Source of the DNA: an uncultured Bacteroidales bacterium
Lineage (GTDB): Bacteria; Bacteroidota; Bacteroidia; Bacteroidales; Paludibacteraceae
DNA: 14,572 nt
Assembly (NCBI GenBank): GCA_900321775.1
Contig: ONXE01000093.1
Coordinates: 1-14,572, forward strand
Direction of reading: 5' to 3'
How positions within the stretch are numbered: position 1 is the stretch's first letter; every line of letters starts with the position of its first letter. The position numbers were made by a program, and so were the translations under genes. Below are positions 13,591 through 14,572 of this stretch, one piece after another. The notes below the pieces were generated by a model that saw only the letters and a program-made list of their open reading frames with translations, was not told the origin of the DNA and did not search any database.

Positions 13591-13613
13591 TTAGTCTGAG
13601 GGGAAGGGTGGGG

Positions 13614-14075
13614 TTAGTGAAGTTGTTGTTTTTTTAGTTGGAGATAGATGAAGGCGCGTATGAAGGCGGCGAAGAGCACGTAGCGTTTAGGCTTGCCGGT
13701 TTTGGGGTCGATGGGGGCGTCGGGGTCGGGTTTGGAGCCTTTTCTGGTGACGATTTGTGCTATAAACCTTTGTTGCCAGTAGTCAAGTTCTGCGAGTTGA
13801 TTGGGCGTAGGGTTGCTGCCGGGTTTGGCTGCGGCGAGGATTTCGTTTGCGCGCTGGGCAGCCTGTCGAAACAACTCGTGGTTGTTGGTTTCGTTTTGCG
13901 AGAGCGGTTTTTCCCGGAAGTTCCGAGGGTTGGTGAGGCGGTAAAATTCTTTTTTGCCGGTTCCCGTGGTTTGGCCATTGGGTAAGCGGTAGTGTTTTTG
14001 GCGGGAGATAGGTCCGCCTTTTTGGATTGCGCCGGAGATGTTCTCAACCGGTGCGTCGTAAACTGGATTTCCCAT
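13614..14075 (-). CDS. Unrecognised 153-residue basic protein
   Basis: I do not recognise this protein. It is soluble and basic, with no signal peptide or clear membrane helix. It starts MGNPVYDAPVENISGAI, has a Gly/Thr/Lys-rich stretch (NGQTTGTGKKEFYR), a helical middle (NHELFRQAAQRANEILAAAK), QLAELDYWQQRFIAQIV, a proline- and lysine-rich linker (SKPDPDAPIDPKTGKPKR), and ends in a hydrophobic-aromatic helix (YVLFAAFIRAFIYLQLKK). Coding is supported by an uninterrupted frame with consistent codon use and by a good upstream promoter. The leader is unusually long, near 180 nt, and contains the 11-bp repeat array. The gene is divergent from the truncated gene at the right edge. Confidence 0.65.
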   Translation of the reverse strand: MGNPVYDAPVENISGAIQKGGPISRQKHYRLPNGQTTGTGKKEFYRLTNPRNFREKPLSQNETNNHELFRQAAQRANEILAAAKPGSNPTPNQLAELDYWQQRFIAQIVTRKGSKPDPDAPIDPKTGKPKRYVLFAAFIRAFIYLQLKKQQLH

Positions 14076-14131
14076 AGTTGTAGTGTTGTTTTAAGATGTT
14101 AATACCGGTGCTTTATCGAAGAAGTATGCTT

Positions 14132-14241
14132 AATCATGCAACAATCGTACAACAATCATGCAACAATCGTGCAACAATCATGCAAGAATCGTGCAAGAAT
14201 CATGCAAGAATCATGCAAGAATCATGCAATAATCGTACAAG
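14132..14241. repeat. Array of ten 11-bp tandem repeats in a 5' leader
   Basis: Ten contiguous units fit AATC(A/G)T(G/A)CAA(C/G/T) with no gaps. The first positions after AATC vary as AT-G, GT-A or GT-G, and the last base runs C four times, G four times, T, then G. The array lies between the promoter at 14264-14295 and the ATG at 14075 of the 153-residue gene, so it should be transcribed as leader RNA. The unit length is close to one DNA helical turn. Confidence 0.93.
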
Positions 14242-14263
14242 GCTTGTTCGACGAAAGCGGGTG

Positions 14264-14295
14264 CAAAGGTACGGCAAAAAATTGACAAATCCAAG
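14264..14295 (-). promoter_or_regulatory. Bacteroidetes-type promoter for the 153-residue gene
   Basis: On the minus strand, CTTG (14295-14292), a 20-nt spacer and TACCTTTG (14271-14264), followed by CACCC. It lies upstream of the 11-bp array, giving a leader of about 180 nt. Confidence 0.78.
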
Positions 14296-14378
14296 CGTTT
14301 TTGAGAATTTGGTGCAGAAATGGGGTCGAAAAGTCGAGTTTTGGTGTGGTAGTGTGCGCATTTCGGGAATGGAAGTGT

Positions 14379-14400
14379 ACTTTTTTTGCACTTTTTTTGC
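14379..14400. repeat. Two tandem copies of an 11-bp T-rich unit
   Basis: ACTTTTTTTGC occurs twice without a spacer, at 14379-14389 and 14390-14400, just upstream of the -33 element of the rightward promoter. The period is 11 bp, as in the nearby leader array. Confidence 0.75.
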
Positions 14401-14407
14401 AAAAACC

Positions 14408-14438
14408 TTGCGTATATGAAAAAAAAGCAGTACCTTTG
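14408..14438 (+). promoter_or_regulatory. Bacteroidetes-type promoter for the right-edge gene
   Basis: TTG (14408-14410), a 20-nt spacer and TACCTTTG (14431-14438) on the plus strand. The leader to the ATG at 14468 would be about 25 nt. Confidence 0.8.
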
Positions 14439-14467
14439 CAGGCCGAAATGTGCGAATGAGATAAATT

Positions 14468-14572
14468 ATGCCTAAGAGACCGACAAAACGACAAGAATAT
14501 CCGGGCGGTTCGCAGTATGCGACTCGCCAAACAGCGCAGGGGTCTTCAGCATGGGAACAGACCACTGAATTC
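14468..14572 (+). CDS. Start of an unrecognised gene, cut by the right edge
   Basis: Thirty-five codons are open from the ATG to the window end. The visible residues begin MPKRPTKRQEYPGGSQYAT and end SSAWEQTTEF: basic first, then polar, with no signal peptide. The start is supported by a good promoter 30 bp upstream. It is divergent from the 153-residue gene with about 170 bp between the promoters. Too little is present to name it. Confidence 0.55.
   Translation, partial: MPKRPTKRQEYPGGSQYATRQTAQGSSAWEQTTEF

Noticed and set aside
14132..14241. CRISPR array
   Set aside because: Units are 11 bp and directly adjacent, with no unique spacers and no cas genes.
14096..14419. Plus-strand 107-codon frame through the 11-bp array
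   Set aside because: The repeat period is not a multiple of three, the frame crosses a minus-strand promoter and T-rich tracts, and no ribosome binding site is present. The array explains the apparent openness.
14200..14565. Minus-strand 121-codon frame running through the divergent promoters
   Set aside because: It would overlap two promoters and the start of the plus-strand gene, and its residues are of low-complexity leader type.

Overview
The window looks like chromosomal DNA from a member of the order Bacteroidales; the genus cannot be fixed from sequence alone. The support is five good matches to the Bacteroidetes promoter pattern (TTG, 19-20 nt, TAnnTTTG), mostly absent Shine-Dalgarno sequences, a complete rnf operon led by an RseC-family gene, a DUF6624-type lipoprotein, and a large secreted protein with InlB-type repeats. 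No tRNA, rRNA, CRISPR array, transposase or integrase gene was seen.

Layout. Plus strand, 1-1464: the 3' end of a FAD/Fe-S oxidoreductase of the D-lactate dehydrogenase type, a CYTH-domain protein overlapping it by one base, and a HAD phosphatase. Minus strand, 8364 down to 1465: rseC-rnfB-rnfC-rnfD-rnfG-rnfE-rnfA and then a DHH/DHHA1 phosphoesterase (nrnA-like). The Rnf complex is a membrane ferredoxin:NAD+ oxidoreductase that pumps ions. RnfB and RnfC carry the Fe-S/flavin electron input, RnfD and RnfG carry covalent FMN, and RnfA and RnfE are the paired membrane subunits. Two members of this unit are damaged as read: rnfB is frameshifted in the linker before its C-terminal tail, and nrnA is split by a 17-bp tandem duplication. 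Minus strand, 9926-8526: a DUF6624-type lipoprotein with its own promoter. Minus strand, 13296-10141: a 990-residue secreted multi-domain surface protein followed by a 54-residue small protein with a good ribosome binding site and a strong terminator. From 13297 to the end: a structured intergenic region, an unrecognised 153-residue protein whose leader contains ten copies of an 11-bp repeat, and the first 35 codons of a divergent unrecognised gene.

The main signal beyond ordinary annotation is small-repeat activity. The nrnA-like gene has taken up three separate repeat events within about 300 bp: a 27-bp in-frame duplication that doubles the DHH motif, a 102-bp in-frame insertion made of a repeat family also seen upstream of the HAD gene, and the 17-bp frameshifting duplication. 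Two operon junctions carry 7-bp tandem repeats, and the leader of the 153-residue gene carries the 11-bp array. I see no convincing new multi-gene system; the best leads are these repeats, the leader array with its orphan gene pair, and the small protein downstream of the large surface protein.
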